A DNA stretch of 64,000 nt from Aliiglaciecola sp. 3_MG-2023 (lineage in GTDB: Bacteria > Pseudomonadota > Gammaproteobacteria > Enterobacterales > Alteromonadaceae), in the NCBI RefSeq assembly GCF_030548205.1, contig NZ_JAUORV010000001.1:1-64000 (forward strand), read 5' to 3'. Position 1 is the first letter of the stretch, and every line of letters begins with the position of its first letter. Made by a program: the position numbers and the translations under genes. The notes beneath the pieces were generated by a model, which was not told the origin of the DNA, made no database searches, and saw only the letters and a program-made list of their open reading frames with translations. Of this stretch, positions 54,370-64,000 are shown one piece after another.

Positions 54370-56559
54370 TTAATAAAAACTTTGATCATTTTCTGCCATT
54401 TCAACTAATTTAGTTGCTGGAATATACTTATCTCCAAACTTATTCTGGTAAAACTGCAGACGTTCAACAACTAATTTTGCGCCTAACTTATCCATATAGT
54501 GAAAAGGACCGCCAAGAAAGGGTGGAAAGCCTATGCCAAAGATTGCGCCGATATCGCCATCCCTAGGGTTGCGAATGACCCCCTCTTGCAAACACATAAC
54601 CGCTTCATTAAGCATTAATAAAACACAGCGTTCAGATATATCGACTGCGCTTAAACTTTGCTGGGGCGTAATACCTAAAAGTTCATAGACACTCTCATCG
54701 ACTTCTTTTCCTGCATTTTTCCCTGAATAATTGTAAAAACCACGCTTATTCTTTTTGCCTTTGCGATCATCTGCTAGCACTTTATCAAACGCATCTGCCG
54801 ACTTAAAACGCTCGCCAAACTGGGCCATCAAAATAGGGATTATTTTAGTACCTACATCTATACCTACTTCATCAAGCAACTTAACCGGGCCCACTGGAAA
54901 TCCAAATTTAACTAAAGATTTATCGATATGTTCAATGGGCTCGCCTGATAAAAGGATATTCGCGGCTTCGTTCATATAAGGAGCAAGTATTCGGTTAACA
55001 TAAAAACCAGCTCCATCTTTGACAACTATAGGTGTTTTACCCTGTTTTCGGGCTAACTCTACAGTAGTAGATATGGTTTGGTCAGAAGTCTTGTCGTGGG
55101 CTATCACCTCGGCAAGGGGCATCTTGTCTACAGGTGAGAAATAATGCAGACCTATTACTTGTTCTGGACGAGCAGCCTTTTCTGCAATTTGGCCAATGGG
55201 AATGGAAGAGGTGTTAGAAGCAAAAATAGTATTTTCATTACAATTCTCTTCTACATCTTTGACCATTGCCTGTTTAAGGTCAAGATCTTCAAAAACAGCC
55301 TCAATGACAACGTCAACATCTTTAAAACCTGAGTAATCAACACTGCCAGTTAACAATGACATTTGTTGTTGCATTTCTGACTTTCGCATAAAACGACGTT
55401 TGACTTTTTTATTGAGAAGGTCATACGAATATTTCATCGCATTTGCTACGCCTTCTGAGCGTATATCTTTAATTCTAGCGGGCAAGCCAGCTTTAGTAGC
55501 AGTCACAAAAGCAATGCCACCGCCCATTAAGCCACCACCTAAAACGCCGACTTTTTTCAACTGACCTGGCTCGACACCACTGACACCGGTTTCTTTTTTC
55601 ATTTCAGTGGTAGCGAAAAAGATATTTCGCAGCTGTTCAGATTCAGGGGTCATGACCAAGTAAGCAAAGTTCTTCGCCTCTACTGTCATACCCGCCTGTA
55701 TTCCTTTATTGATGCCCGTTTCGATACAGTCAATAATCAACTCAGGTGCCGGATAGTTACCCTTTGTTTTGCTTAGGGTTTGTTTTCTAGCTTGTTTGAA
55801 AAGGGTGTTTCGTCCTATGGGCGTTTTTTCTAAGAATTGACTGGTCAAATTCATTTTGACCGGTTTACGTTGAGGTTTTGCCGTTAAGGCCCTTTCTATC
55901 GCCACATCCATTAGGATTGAGCGAGGTACCATATCGTCAACAATTCCGTATTTTAACCCTTGTTTAGCACGGACTGGCGCACCAGTGAGCATCATTTTCA
56001 TGGCTTGCTGAATACCAATTAAACGGGGTAAGCGTTGCGTCCCGCCACTGCCAGGTAATAAACCTAACTGTACTTCTGGCAATCCCAATTGTGTTTTCTT
56101 ATCGTCACTGCATACCCTTGAGTGACAGGCTAATGCCAACTCAAGCCCACCGCCTAATGCAGGGCCGTGAATTGCGGCAACAAAATGAACTCGCATATTC
56201 TCGATGCGTTGGAAGATTTTCTGGCCACCTGTGGCGATCACTTCAACGTCATGGGCAGTTTCACACGAAGCCAACATACTAATGTCTGCCCCGGCAACAA
56301 AAGAGCTCTCTTTGCCGCTGACAACCACCACGCCTTTGATTTTACTATTACTTTCGATTTCATCTAACATGACTGAAATTTGTTCTGCAAATTCCATTTT
56401 TAGCGTGTTCATCGACTCACCTGGCACATCGATAGTCAAAATCGCAACGCCATTATCTTGCACGTCCAGAGTGAAGGCACTATCTTGTTGAGATGCTTTA
56501 GGTGCTTGAGTTTCTTGGTTTACTTGTGTTTCTTCAGTTTCTTTATTTACTTTATCCAC
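54370..56559 (-). CDS. fadJ: fatty-acid oxidation complex alpha subunit FadJ
   Basis: A 729-aa bifunctional beta-oxidation enzyme. The enoyl-CoA hydratase domain (about 25-220) has [14 protein letters not shown] and [19 protein letters not shown] with the catalytic Glu in [22 protein letters not shown]. The 3-hydroxyacyl-CoA dehydrogenase part (about 330-720) has the NAD motif [37 protein letters not shown] and GFYVNRIL. It is the same size as E. coli FadJ (714 aa). A longer frame opens at 56586, but AAGGGG precedes GTG 56559, ten bases after fadI, which I choose. Cytosolic. Confidence 0.96.
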   Translation of the reverse strand: MDKVNKETEETQVNQETQAPKASQQDSAFTLDVQDNGVAILTIDVPGESMNTLKMEFAEQISVMLDEIESNSKIKGVVVVSGKESSFVAGADISMLASCETAHDVEVIATGGQKIFQRIENMRVHFVAAIHGPALGGGLELALACHSRVCSDDKKTQLGLPEVQLGLLPGSGGTQRLPRLIGIQQAMKMMLTGAPVRAKQGLKYGIVDDMVPRSILMDVAIERALTAKPQRKPVKMNLTSQFLEKTPIGRNTLFKQARKQTLSKTKGNYPAPELIIDCIETGINKGIQAGMTVEAKNFAYLVMTPESEQLRNIFFATTEMKKETGVSGVEPGQLKKVGVLGGGLMGGGIAFVTATKAGLPARIKDIRSEGVANAMKYSYDLLNKKVKRRFMRKSEMQQQMSLLTGSVDYSGFKDVDVVIEAVFEDLDLKQAMVKDVEENCNENTIFASNTSSIPIGQIAEKAARPEQVIGLHYFSPVDKMPLAEVIAHDKTSDQTISTTVELARKQGKTPIVVKDGAGFYVNRILAPYMNEAANILLSGEPIEHIDKSLVKFGFPVGPVKLLDEVGIDVGTKIIPILMAQFGERFKSADAFDKVLADDRKGKKNKRGFYNYSGKNAGKEVDESVYELLGITPQQSLSAVDISERCVLLMLNEAVMCLQEGVIRNPRDGDIGAIFGIGFPPFLGGPFHYMDKLGAKLVVERLQFYQNKFGDKYIPATKLVEMAENDQSFY

Positions 56560-56569
56560 GTAATTCCCC

Positions 56570-57880
56570 TTACTCTGTTTCAACAATCATAGCGGCACCC
56601 AGTCCGCCGGCAGCACATGCCGTCACTAAACCAGCTCCACCACCTTTGCGGTTGAGGTCATTCAACATTTGGGTAATCATCCGCGTGCCTGTTGCTGCAA
56701 ATGGGTGCCCATAAGCAATTGAACTTCCCATTTGATTAAATTTATCCATATCAATTTCACCCGTAGCCTTGCTTCGGCCTAACTTTTCTTGTGCAAATTT
56801 GTCACTTGCAAACATTTTAAGGTTCGCCAATGTTTGGGCTGCGAAGGCTTCATGCATTTCAATCAAGGTTAGGTCATTTAAGCTCATTCCAGCTCTATCT
56901 AATGCGATTGGCGAAGCATAAGACGGCCCCATCAGCATATCTTCCCACACATCTATGGCAGAAAATGCATAACTGCGAATGAAACCCAGTGGTGTATAAC
57001 CTAATTCTTTTGCGCGACTTTCAGTCATCATAACGATGGCAGAAGCCCCATCGGTTAATGGCGTGGCATTTGCCGCGGTGACAGTTCCGTGCTTCTTATC
57101 AAAAACGGGGCGAAGCTTGGCGTAACCTTCTAAGGTGGAGTCAAACCTCACATTATTGTCTTTCTCCAGAGCTCCTTTATAGGGTTCTGCGTAAGCTGTC
57201 ATAACTTCATCGGCTAAATTTCCTTCATTCCAGCTCTTCGCAGCAAGCGAATGAGACCGGTGAGCAAGGGCATCTTGATCCTGCCGTGAAATATTGTGGG
57301 TTTTGGCCATTTGCTCTGCGGTTTGTCCCATGGATAATCCCGTGGAATATTCGGCAACGGCGGGCGGAACGGGCAATAAGTCTTTAAAACCGAGCTTTTT
57401 AAACACATTCCACTTTTGTCCAAGTGTCTTGGTTTTTTGTAGGTCTGTTAGGGCTCTCGCTAAGTTTTTAGACACACCAATTGGCGACACTGAAGTAGAA
57501 TCGGCTCCACCCGCTATACCAACAGCTATATTGCCAGCCATCATAGATTCGGCGATATTAACAGTGGCTTGGAAGCTAGTGGCACATGCTCTGGAAACTG
57601 AATATGCATCTGTGTGAACGTTCATTCCTGTGCCCAACACGATCTCTCGAGCAATGTTCGGCGCTTCTGGCATTTGCACAACTTGCCCGTATACTAATTG
57701 CTCAACCAAATTAGCGTCTAGGTTATTTCGGGTCATCATTTCATTTACGACTAACTTCCCCAAATCAACAGCGGGCACGCCGTGAAAATACGTCGCCATT
57801 TTCGCAAAAGGTGTGCGTAGTCCCGCGACTATGGCAATCCTGTCGCCACTGCGGGTAGTAACTGTTTGTTTTGCTGACAT
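56570..57880 (-). CDS. fadI: 3-ketoacyl-CoA thiolase FadI
   Basis: A 436-aa thiolase, same length as E. coli FadI. The acylated cysteine lies in [10 protein letters not shown] (about 99). The C-terminal [18 protein letters not shown] and [13 protein letters not shown] carry the catalytic His and Cys. [10 protein letters not shown] is also present. It forms the beta subunit of the FadIJ complex and acts on 3-ketoacyl-CoA. Start ATG 57880 has GAGGAC before it. Operon fadI-fadJ. A FadR-like box lies upstream. Confidence 0.97.
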   Translation of the reverse strand: MSAKQTVTTRSGDRIAIVAGLRTPFAKMATYFHGVPAVDLGKLVVNEMMTRNNLDANLVEQLVYGQVVQMPEAPNIAREIVLGTGMNVHTDAYSVSRACATSFQATVNIAESMMAGNIAVGIAGGADSTSVSPIGVSKNLARALTDLQKTKTLGQKWNVFKKLGFKDLLPVPPAVAEYSTGLSMGQTAEQMAKTHNISRQDQDALAHRSHSLAAKSWNEGNLADEVMTAYAEPYKGALEKDNNVRFDSTLEGYAKLRPVFDKKHGTVTAANATPLTDGASAIVMMTESRAKELGYTPLGFIRSYAFSAIDVWEDMLMGPSYASPIALDRAGMSLNDLTLIEMHEAFAAQTLANLKMFASDKFAQEKLGRSKATGEIDMDKFNQMGSSIAYGHPFAATGTRMITQMLNDLNRKGGGAGLVTACAAGGLGAAMIVETE

Positions 57881-57907
57881 TGTTTGTCCTCGTTTTATGC
57901 TAGCCAG

Positions 57908-57924
57908 AGTGGTCTGACCTGTAA
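57908..57924. promoter_or_regulatory. candidate FadR-type operator upstream of fadIJ
   Basis: AGTGGTCTGACCTGTAA contains TGGTC-T-GACCT, a close match to the FadR operator core TGGTCNGACCA. It lies about 30 bp before the fadI start codon, where a repressor would block transcription. FadR is not in the window. PsrA is the alternative regulator in this order and has a different site. Confidence 0.55.
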
Positions 57925-58134
57925 AATATAAAGCAATTGTACAGAGTGTTAGATAAAATTCAAATTCTAGTTAAGAAATTAACTTTTCGCATAGATTCCT
58001 TCCTATTTATCTGATTTGTAACATTGTATTTCGAAAAGGGAACCTTATATAAGAAGATGTGTCAGTATGTAGCGCAAAATGCAGATCGCATTTATCAAAT
58101 TTTATCCTTTATTCATCCTAGTTAGGACAAATTA

Positions 58135-59091
58135 ATGGCAGTTGAACAATTCAAACGACTACAAGCGTATTTAGATTCGCAAGTCATCGGACAAAACAAC
58201 CTAACCCACAATATAATGATTGCTTTGTTGGCAAATGGACATCTGTTGGTTGAAGGTCCTCCTGGACTCGCTAAAACGCGTGCAGTTAACGCGTTAGCCC
58301 AGGGTGTCGAAGGAAATTTTCACCGCGTACAATTTACGCCAGATCTGCTTCCTGCCGATTTAACAGGTACAGATATCTATCGTCCTGAGACGGGCGAATT
58401 CGTTTTTCAAAAAGGGCCTTTGTTCCATAACCTAGTGCTTGCAGATGAAATCAATCGTGCGCCAGCGAAAGTACAATCCGCGTTATTAGAAGCCATGGCA
58501 GAAAAACAAATCACTGTGGGTAACAAAACCTATCCGCTGTCAGACCTATTTCTAGTTATGGCCACACAGAATCCCATCGAGCAAGAGGGAACGTATCCAT
58601 TGCCAGAAGCTCAGCTTGACCGTTTCTTGATGCATTTGGAAATTGATTACCCTGGAGCAGAAACTGAGTTAGAAATTTTACGCTTAACCCGCGGCGAAGC
58701 CCTTGGTAGCCAAAACGTTAATGCTGAGATTATGAATCAAGCGGATATTTTTGCTGCGCGCAAAGAGGTACTGCAAATTCATTTAGATGAGGCACTAGAA
58801 AATTACATAGTTGAATTGATCATAGCCACACGCACGCCCGAAAAATATGATCCGCAACTGGCGACGTGGATCGAATTTGGCGCTAGTCCAAGAGCAACGA
58901 TTGCGTTAGATAAGTGTGCTAGAGCGCATGCTTGGTTAATGGGACGAGATTTTGTAGGTCCTGACAATATTCGTGCGGTATTCCATAATGTTTTACGCCA
59001 TAGAATTTTGCTAAGTTATGAAGCCGAAGCTGAAGGAATTGATGCAAATCAGCTGCTGGACCGCATTTTAACACTTGTTCCAGTACCATAG
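58135..59091 (+). CDS. MoxR-family AAA+ ATPase
   Basis: A 318-aa chaperone-like ATPase. Walker A is EGPPGLAKTR (about 40-49), Walker B is LADEINRAPAKVQSALLEAM, sensor 1 is VMATQNPIEQEGTYPLPEAQLDRF. The C-terminal lid ends near TLVPVP. MoxR proteins help assemble or activate neighbouring von Willebrand A-domain proteins, which follow here. First gene of the operon. It is divergent from fadI with a 254-bp gap. Confidence 0.95.
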   Translation: MAVEQFKRLQAYLDSQVIGQNNLTHNIMIALLANGHLLVEGPPGLAKTRAVNALAQGVEGNFHRVQFTPDLLPADLTGTDIYRPETGEFVFQKGPLFHNLVLADEINRAPAKVQSALLEAMAEKQITVGNKTYPLSDLFLVMATQNPIEQEGTYPLPEAQLDRFLMHLEIDYPGAETELEILRLTRGEALGSQNVNAEIMNQADIFAARKEVLQIHLDEALENYIVELIIATRTPEKYDPQLATWIEFGASPRATIALDKCARAHAWLMGRDFVGPDNIRAVFHNVLRHRILLSYEAEAEGIDANQLLDRILTLVPVP

Positions 59092-59101
59092 GTTTTATCC
59101 T

Positions 59102-60049
59102 ATGCAAGATGTATCAAACTGGTTAACTCGGTTAAATGCTGATGGTGTTTCCCTCAACATCAAGCAGCTATTGTATTACCAGAAAAAAACGAGCTTACTT
59201 AATTTAGTGCCCCGTAAAACCATTCAATCAAAGTTGGCTGGTAGCTACTTAGCGAAAACCAAAGGGCGCGGGATGGAATTTGATGAAGCGCGCCACTACC
59301 AACCCGGAGATGACATTAGAGCCATCGATTGGCGAGTGACGGCCCGTTCTGGCAAAACCCATACAAAGCTATACCGAGAAGAAAAAGAACGACCTATTTT
59401 TATCTTGGCAGATCTTTCTCCGAGTATGCACTTCGGTACCCAATTATTTTACAAATCAGTACAAGCAGCCCATTTAGCTGCTCTTATTGCGTGGTCAGCT
59501 ACTAATCGTGGAGACCGAATTGGTGGTTTGGTATTTAACCAACATCAACATCGGGAGTTCAAGCCGCTAACCCGGAAAAAAGCGGTATTAGGCCTGCTTC
59601 ACGGCTTAGTTGAGGTTCATCAGCCCAATGACTTAGAGCCTGGAAGTTTTCAATTCTCTGATGCTTGCGCCCGTTTGCGAAGACTCGTTCATCCAGGTAG
59701 CTTAGTATTCGTTCTCAGTGATTTCCAAAACCTAAATGAAGGGGCAAAACAGCACTTAAGCCGCATCTCAAGACACAGTGAAGTGATTGCATACTCAATA
59801 ACCGATCCCTTTGAACATGATTTACCTAAGGTTACCAATTCACAAACGGTTGAGATTACCGACGGATTTGATCAACAAACCTTAGTGCTGGGAGAAAAAA
59901 CGGTTTCTCAACAATATCATCGTTCACATCAACGTCAGTTTGAACAAATATCCCGTATATTGCAGCAAAGCAAAACCCAGTTATTAAATGTTAGTGCTGC
60001 CAGTCCTATCGAACAACAGCTAGTTGGAAAACGTGGAGATAATGCATGA
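59102..60049 (+). CDS. DUF58-domain protein
   Basis: A 315-aa soluble protein with the DUF58 signature KTKGRGMEFDEARHYQPGDDIRAIDWRVTARSGKTHTKLYREEKERP at about 58-104, followed by a vWA-like fold (FILADLSPSMHFG, with a DxSxS-type metal site). It occurs with MoxR in nearly all such operons and is thought to act at the membrane or on the envelope. The frame opens at TTG 59075 inside the moxR gene; ATG 59102 lies 10 bases after AGG and is preferred. It overlaps the next gene by four bases. Confidence 0.93.
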   Translation: MQDVSNWLTRLNADGVSLNIKQLLYYQKKTSLLNLVPRKTIQSKLAGSYLAKTKGRGMEFDEARHYQPGDDIRAIDWRVTARSGKTHTKLYREEKERPIFILADLSPSMHFGTQLFYKSVQAAHLAALIAWSATNRGDRIGGLVFNQHQHREFKPLTRKKAVLGLLHGLVEVHQPNDLEPGSFQFSDACARLRRLVHPGSLVFVLSDFQNLNEGAKQHLSRISRHSEVIAYSITDPFEHDLPKVTNSQTVEITDGFDQQTLVLGEKTVSQQYHRSHQRQFEQISRILQQSKTQLLNVSAASPIEQQLVGKRGDNA

Positions 60050-60552
60050 ATCCACTAGATCAGTTAGCCGACATTCAGCTTCCTCAAGAGGTGAGCATAT
60101 GGCCCCTCGCTTGGGGATGGTGGATATCCGCTATTTTCGTTTTAATCGTTGTAATGGCTATTGTTTATGCCACGCGACGCTACATGCTTAATCGTCAGGC
60201 GAAAAAGGCCGCTCTTGCGGAGCTATCGGCTATCGACTTAAAGCAGAAAAAAGCAATTTCGCAAATTAACATTGTGCTAAAACGCGCAGCCTTAAGTTAC
60301 TTTCCAGCAGACTACATTGCGCCTTTGCACGGCCCACAATGGAGCGCATTTTTAATTTCTCAATTATCACCCAAACAGCAACAACGTCTTGAGTCGCAGC
60401 TGCAAGGACTAGTTAATTCATTGTATCAGGATGCCCCCTTAATCAGTGCAGAACAAGCTTTCTCAACTGCAAAGGTATGGTTATCCTCGGGGTTACCACC
60501 AAAGCGCAAAACAAATCTCTCTGCTGATTTGAAGGAGGCGGCAAATGTTTGA
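60046..60552 (+). CDS. DUF4381-domain membrane protein
   Basis: A 168-aa protein with one membrane helix (about 25-45, WISAIFVLIVVMAIVYATRRY) after a Pro/Trp-rich start (LPQEVSIWPLAWGWW). A cytosolic helical part follows (LNRQAKKAALAELSAIDLKQKKAISQINIVLKRAALSYFP, HGPQWSAFL). This is the DUF4381 family found between the DUF58 and BatA genes. Start and stop overlap both neighbours (4 and 8 bp), so translation is coupled. Function not known. Confidence 0.9.
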   Translation: MNPLDQLADIQLPQEVSIWPLAWGWWISAIFVLIVVMAIVYATRRYMLNRQAKKAALAELSAIDLKQKKAISQINIVLKRAALSYFPADYIAPLHGPQWSAFLISQLSPKQQQRLESQLQGLVNSLYQDAPLISAEQAFSTAKVWLSSGLPPKRKTNLSADLKEAANV

Positions 60553-61549
60553 GTTTGCTTGGTGGTGGGTATTGTTTGCATTACCCCTTCCGTTATTAGT
60601 GTTATTACTGCCTAAAAAAGAAAGACAGCAAGGGGCCGCGTTACGTGTGCCAGCGTTAACTGCGAATATACAAACAAACAGCAGAAAAACCGGCCCTAAT
60701 CGGTTTAATTTGCTATTAGCGACGTTGGCTTGGATTGCATTAGTTCTTGCAGCTGCACGTCCTCAGTGGTTGGGTGAGCCAGTTAATATTCCCTCCCAGG
60801 GACGAGATCTCATGTTAGCGGTAGATCTATCTGGCAGTATGAATCAAGAAGATATGGTGGTGAATGGTCGCCGCGTCAATCGTTTAATTATGATTAAAAG
60901 CGTATTGAGTGATTTTATTGAACGCCGTGTTGGCGATCGACTTGGTTTAATCTTGTTTGCTGACACGGCATATTTACAAGCTCCCCTCACCTATGATCGA
61001 AAAACCGTTGAGCAACTGCTCCTAGAGAGTCAGATTGGCTTAGTAGGCGAGCAAACTGCAATTGGCGATGCCATTGGACTTTCGATAAAACGTTTTGCGA
61101 GTAAAGAAGAGTCTAACAAAGTCATTATTTTGTTGACCGATGGCCAAAACACCGCGGGCAATATTACGCCCGCTCAGGCCAATGAATTGGCCATCAATAA
61201 TGATGTCACTGTGTATACCATAGGTGTGGGTGCAGACTCGATGATTACCCAAGGATTTTTTGGACAACGTCAAACTAACCCATCAAGAGATCTAGATGAA
61301 AAAATGCTAACTGAATTGGCAGAATCAACCGGTGGCCAATACTTTAGAGCCAAAGACACGCAATCTTTGCAACAAATTTATAGCATTTTAGATGCCCTAG
61401 AGCCGATTGAAAGAGACAATCGACAAATGCGTCCATTACAAGCACTGTACTTCTACCCCTTAATGCTGGCGCTTATTCTTAGTGCTCTAATTGGCCTGAA
61501 AAGCGTTTTGCCGTGGATAAACCAGCGTCTATTTAGGAGGCAACAATGA
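60545..61549 (+). CDS. batA: BatA-like von Willebrand factor A protein
   Basis: A 334-aa membrane protein. Membrane helices lie at about 5-20 and 55-75, a vWA domain at about 90-285 with the MIDAS motif DLSGSMN and TDGQNTAGNI, and a final membrane helix at about 305-325. In Bacteroides and Leptospira bat genes affect tolerance to oxygen or peroxide, but the mechanism is not settled. Start at ATG 60545 overlaps the DUF4381 gene by 8 bp and its stop overlaps batB by 4 bp. Confidence 0.92.
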   Translation: MFEFAWWWVLFALPLPLLVLLLPKKERQQGAALRVPALTANIQTNSRKTGPNRFNLLLATLAWIALVLAAARPQWLGEPVNIPSQGRDLMLAVDLSGSMNQEDMVVNGRRVNRLIMIKSVLSDFIERRVGDRLGLILFADTAYLQAPLTYDRKTVEQLLLESQIGLVGEQTAIGDAIGLSIKRFASKEESNKVIILLTDGQNTAGNITPAQANELAINNDVTVYTIGVGADSMITQGFFGQRQTNPSRDLDEKMLTELAESTGGQYFRAKDTQSLQQIYSILDALEPIERDNRQMRPLQALYFYPLMLALILSALIGLKSVLPWINQRLFRRQQ

Positions 61550-63441
61550 TAGATTGGAATAGCTTCCATTTTTTGCGACCTGAATGGTTTTTTGGATTAA
61601 TTCCATTGCTGTTGTTACTCGTACTATTGATGAACATACATAGACGTCAATCTGGTTGGCAGTCAGTAGTGGCCAGTCACCTATATCAACACCTTATTGC
61701 AGAAAAAGGCAATCGCCAAAGACGCCCTCCATTGAGTCTAGTGGCATTGGGGTGGATTATTGCGGTTACCGCCTTGGCCGGTCCCACTTGGGAACGACTT
61801 CCTCAGCCAGTGTTTCAGCTCAGTGCAGGAAAAGCCGTGGTTTTAGATATGTCCATGTCTATGCGTGCCACAGATTTAAAGCCTGACAGATTAACCCGGG
61901 CAAAATACAAAGCCATAGACTTAATTAATGAAATCTCAGAAGGTGATGTAGGATTGGTCGCTTATGCCGGTGATGCGTTCACCATCAGCCCATTAAGCTC
62001 AGATGCCCAGAACTTGACCACCTTACTGCCAAGTCTATCGCCGGAAATAATGCCGGTTGCAGGTAGTGAACCCTATTTGGGCCTTAAAATGGCAGCCGAT
62101 TTATTGAAAAATGCAGGTTTTTTAGAAGGCGAAATTTTTTGGATCACTGACGGTGTGGAAGTTTCTCAACTCGCTGAACTCAATAGTTACATTGAAAGTT
62201 TACCCTATCGAATTTCCATATTGGGAGTAGGCACAGCCCAAGGCGCGCCTATTCAATTACTTGATGGTGATTTTTTAAAAGATAATAGAGGCGCTATTGT
62301 GGTACCTAAAATGGACGCACAAATGTTGTCAGGTTTAGCCCGCAAAAGCGGTGGTAAATTTTATGCTATTTCGGCCAATGACAGTGATATTCAATATTTA
62401 ACCCAGCAAAGTTTAATTAATCGCGAAACCGCATCGAACAAAGATGACAGTGAACAATTTGGCGATGAATGGCAAGAAGCCGGTCCATATTTATTATTGC
62501 TCCTATTGCCCCTTGCAGCTTTTGCATTTAGACGCGGTTACCTGACTGTCTTTGTTGTTATGCTAGTAAGCAGCTCGTTAGTGCCTCAACCGGCATTTGC
62601 AGAGGGTTGGCAAGATTGGTTTAAAAACAGCGACCAAAGAGGTTTGGAAGCACTGCAGCAAGAACAGTATGATCAAGCTGCAAAAGAGTTTGCAAGCCCT
62701 ATGTGGCAAGGTGCCGCCCTTTACAAACAAGGCAATTATCAAGCAGCATTGGATGCATTTTCACAAGCTGAAGGGCCTCAGGCTCTTTACAATCAAGGGA
62801 ATGCATTAGCCCAGCTTGGGGAGCTCGACGAAGCCATAAAACGGTACGAAGATGTTTTAAAGCTGCAACCAGAGCACCCGGAAGCACTAAAAAACAAGGA
62901 AATTCTTGAGCAGCTAAAAGAACAGCAAGAACAACAAGAGCAAGAGCAACAACAACAGCAAGATCAACAAAGTGACGACTCTGAACATCAACAATCAGAC
63001 GATCAACAGACTGAACAACAAGACAGTCAAAATCAGCAGTCTCAACAGGATCAGCAAAGCCAGGATCAGCAAAATCAGGAATCTCAGCAGGATCAACAAA
63101 ACCAAGAACAACAGCAATCGCAGAATGAACAAGACTCTGATCAGAAGCAACAAGATCCACAACAAAGTGATTCTGAGCAAAATGATTCACAGCAGAATCC
63201 ACAATCAGAGCAACAAGAATCTGAACAAGAGCAAGACACTGAACAGCAACAAACCGCTGAACAACTTCAGCAAGCAGAAGAAAGCATGACGGATGAAGAG
63301 CGTGAGGAAATGCAGAGATTACAAAACTTATTAAATCGCGTCCCCGATGATCCGTCTTTTCTGTTAAAGCGCAAAATGCAATTGGAAAATCAACAACGAC
63401 GTCGTCAACGCACGCCAAGCCAGTCGAAGAGGAATTGGTAA
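61546..63441 (+). CDS. batB: fused BatB/BatC: vWA domain, TPR repeats and a Gln-rich tail
   Basis: A 631-aa protein. N-terminal membrane helices (about 10-30, 60-80) and a vWA domain (about 90-290) with MIDAS DMSMSM come first. Further membrane segments lie near 310-355. A periplasmic-type TPR region follows (about 360-455; ALEALQQEQYDQAAKEF, ALYNQGNALAQLGELDEAIKRYEDVLKLQPEHPEA). A stretch of about 125 residues (about 460-585) is made almost only of Gln, Asp, Glu, Ser and Asn. The end is basic (LENQQRRRQRTPSQSKRNW). BatB and BatC are separate in some bacteria and fused in others. Antisense frames over the tail are artefacts. Confidence 0.92.
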   Translation: MIDWNSFHFLRPEWFFGLIPLLLLLVLLMNIHRRQSGWQSVVASHLYQHLIAEKGNRQRRPPLSLVALGWIIAVTALAGPTWERLPQPVFQLSAGKAVVLDMSMSMRATDLKPDRLTRAKYKAIDLINEISEGDVGLVAYAGDAFTISPLSSDAQNLTTLLPSLSPEIMPVAGSEPYLGLKMAADLLKNAGFLEGEIFWITDGVEVSQLAELNSYIESLPYRISILGVGTAQGAPIQLLDGDFLKDNRGAIVVPKMDAQMLSGLARKSGGKFYAISANDSDIQYLTQQSLINRETASNKDDSEQFGDEWQEAGPYLLLLLLPLAAFAFRRGYLTVFVVMLVSSSLVPQPAFAEGWQDWFKNSDQRGLEALQQEQYDQAAKEFASPMWQGAALYKQGNYQAALDAFSQAEGPQALYNQGNALAQLGELDEAIKRYEDVLKLQPEHPEALKNKEILEQLKEQQEQQEQEQQQQQDQQSDDSEHQQSDDQQTEQQDSQNQQSQQDQQSQDQQNQESQQDQQNQEQQQSQNEQDSDQKQQDPQQSDSEQNDSQQNPQSEQQESEQEQDTEQQQTAEQLQQAEESMTDEEREEMQRLQNLLNRVPDDPSFLLKRKMQLENQQRRRQRTPSQSKRNW

Positions 63442-63442
63442 C

Positions 63443-64000
63443 ATGTTAGTTAAATTGTTCACCCGAAAAACCCTTTTATTTACCTTGTTAGTGTTTAGCT
63501 TAATCAAGGTATCTAGCGTGTTTGCTCAAGTTGATAGTGTCACCGCCAGTGTAGATAAAAACCCAGCGATGGCGGATGAATCTATTGTTCTGACAGTGGT
63601 CGCTTTTGGTTCTGCTAACAACGCTGATTTTGATCCTAGCGTGTTGGAAGAAGATTTCGTTGTTGGTCGGACATCGGTAAGCAGTCAAACACGTGTCGTC
63701 AATTTTGATACCACCCGCTCGACAACTTGGACAACTATTTTAATCCCTCGCCAAGAAGGCACCTTCACCATTCCGGCTTTTAATGTTGGCGGGAAGTCGA
63801 CACAACCCATAACCGTTAGAGTCATTCCTGTTTCAGCGGCAAGCAATAGTAAGGCACGGGAAGCCTTTATTACTGCCGAAGTCGATGTTGGCCAACCTTA
63901 TGTACAACAAATGGTGAAATATAAGGTAAAAATTCACCTTGCCACCAGTTTACAACGGGGAAGTTTATCTGAACCTACGTTGGACAACGCAGATATTAGT
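63443..64000 (+). CDS. batD: BatD-like protein, 5' part (cut by the right edge)
   Basis: Starts at ATG 63443, one base after the batB stop, and runs off the window; 186 codons are visible. A signal peptide (MLVKLFTRKTLLFTLLVFSL...SVFA) is followed by a BatD/oxygen-tolerance domain: VDKNPAMADESIVLTVVAFGSAN, FVVGRTSVSSQTRVVN and TTWTTILIPRQEGTFTIPAFNVGGK. BatD is an exported membrane-anchored protein of the same operon with beta-sandwich domains. AAGAGGAA before the start is a good ribosome binding site. Confidence 0.9.
   Translation, partial: MLVKLFTRKTLLFTLLVFSLIKVSSVFAQVDSVTASVDKNPAMADESIVLTVVAFGSANNADFDPSVLEEDFVVGRTSVSSQTRVVNFDTTRSTTWTTILIPRQEGTFTIPAFNVGGKSTQPITVRVIPVSAASNSKAREAFITAEVDVGQPYVQQMVKYKVKIHLATSLQRGSLSEPTLDNADIS

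Noticed and set aside
62699-63418. 239-codon minus-strand frame opposite batB/C
   Set aside because: CAA/CAG-rich coding DNA gives few stops on the other strand. Its product is hydrophobic low-complexity sequence and has no family features.

Overview
This 64 kb window reads as chromosomal DNA of a marine gammaproteobacterium of the order Alteromonadales, most likely family Alteromonadaceae (Glaciecola/Paraglaciecola/Aliiglaciecola-like). The grounds are moderate-to-low GC, the gene families and their order (aspS-nudB-ruvCAB next to ybgC-tolQRAB-pal-cpoB; rpsP-rimM-trmD-rplS next to ffh; fadIJ next to moxR-bat), a GlrKR-QseG operon, a CrsR/CrsA-type partner-switching pair and many c-di-GMP proteins. 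The species assignment is inference. I see no prophage, transposase, CRISPR array or rRNA operon.

Layout. 1-300: the end of a 139-bp tandem repeat array. 477-4971: a HAD phosphatase, nadA, a membrane acyltransferase and a divergent LytTR regulator, with a REP-like array between the HAD gene and nadA. 5089-7480: a secreted hypothetical protein, a second and larger REP-like array, and a degenerating tRNA-Lys cluster in which structured elements interrupt tRNA copies. 7710-18027 (minus strand): the Tol-Pal cell-envelope operon, a probable plus-strand small RNA, Holliday-junction processing (ruvCAB), nudB and aspS. 18326-23582: the glrK-qseG-glrR signalling operon, an EF-hand protein, a TerB-like protein and a GNAT acetyltransferase. 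23586-26916: a three-domain response regulator/phosphatase/kinase with its STAS partner, then yciH and a double-receiver protein on the other strand. 27225-30733: aromatic amino acid synthesis (pheA facing aroF-tyrA). 31242-34744: an EAL phosphodiesterase, a porin-like barrel and a PstS-like periplasmic protein, all co-directional. 34955-38000: an enoyl-CoA hydratase, a hexapeptide acetyltransferase, a BMT5-like protein with a C2H2 finger and an OmpA-like lipoprotein. 38358-42223: rplS-trmD-rimM-rpsP and ffh. 42396-48486: a YpjD-like membrane protein, a CNNM transporter, a 59-aa protein, sixA and an M16 peptidase. 48765-54179: a 1508-aa periplasmic-sensor GGDEF-EAL protein, a small exported protein made of three identical 12-residue blocks, and a small membrane protein. 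54370-57880: fadIJ beta-oxidation. 58135 to the right edge: a moxR-DUF58-DUF4381-batA-batB/C-batD aerotolerance-type operon, with batD cut by the edge.

The most unusual items are: the secreted repeat peptide at 53635 with its own promoter signals and terminator; the tRNA-Lys cluster, where two copies of an inserted element keep the same four hairpins through compensatory changes; the bacterial BMT5-like protein carrying a C-terminal zinc finger; a candidate small RNA between ruvB and ybgC; and the EAL/porin/PstS-like gene set.
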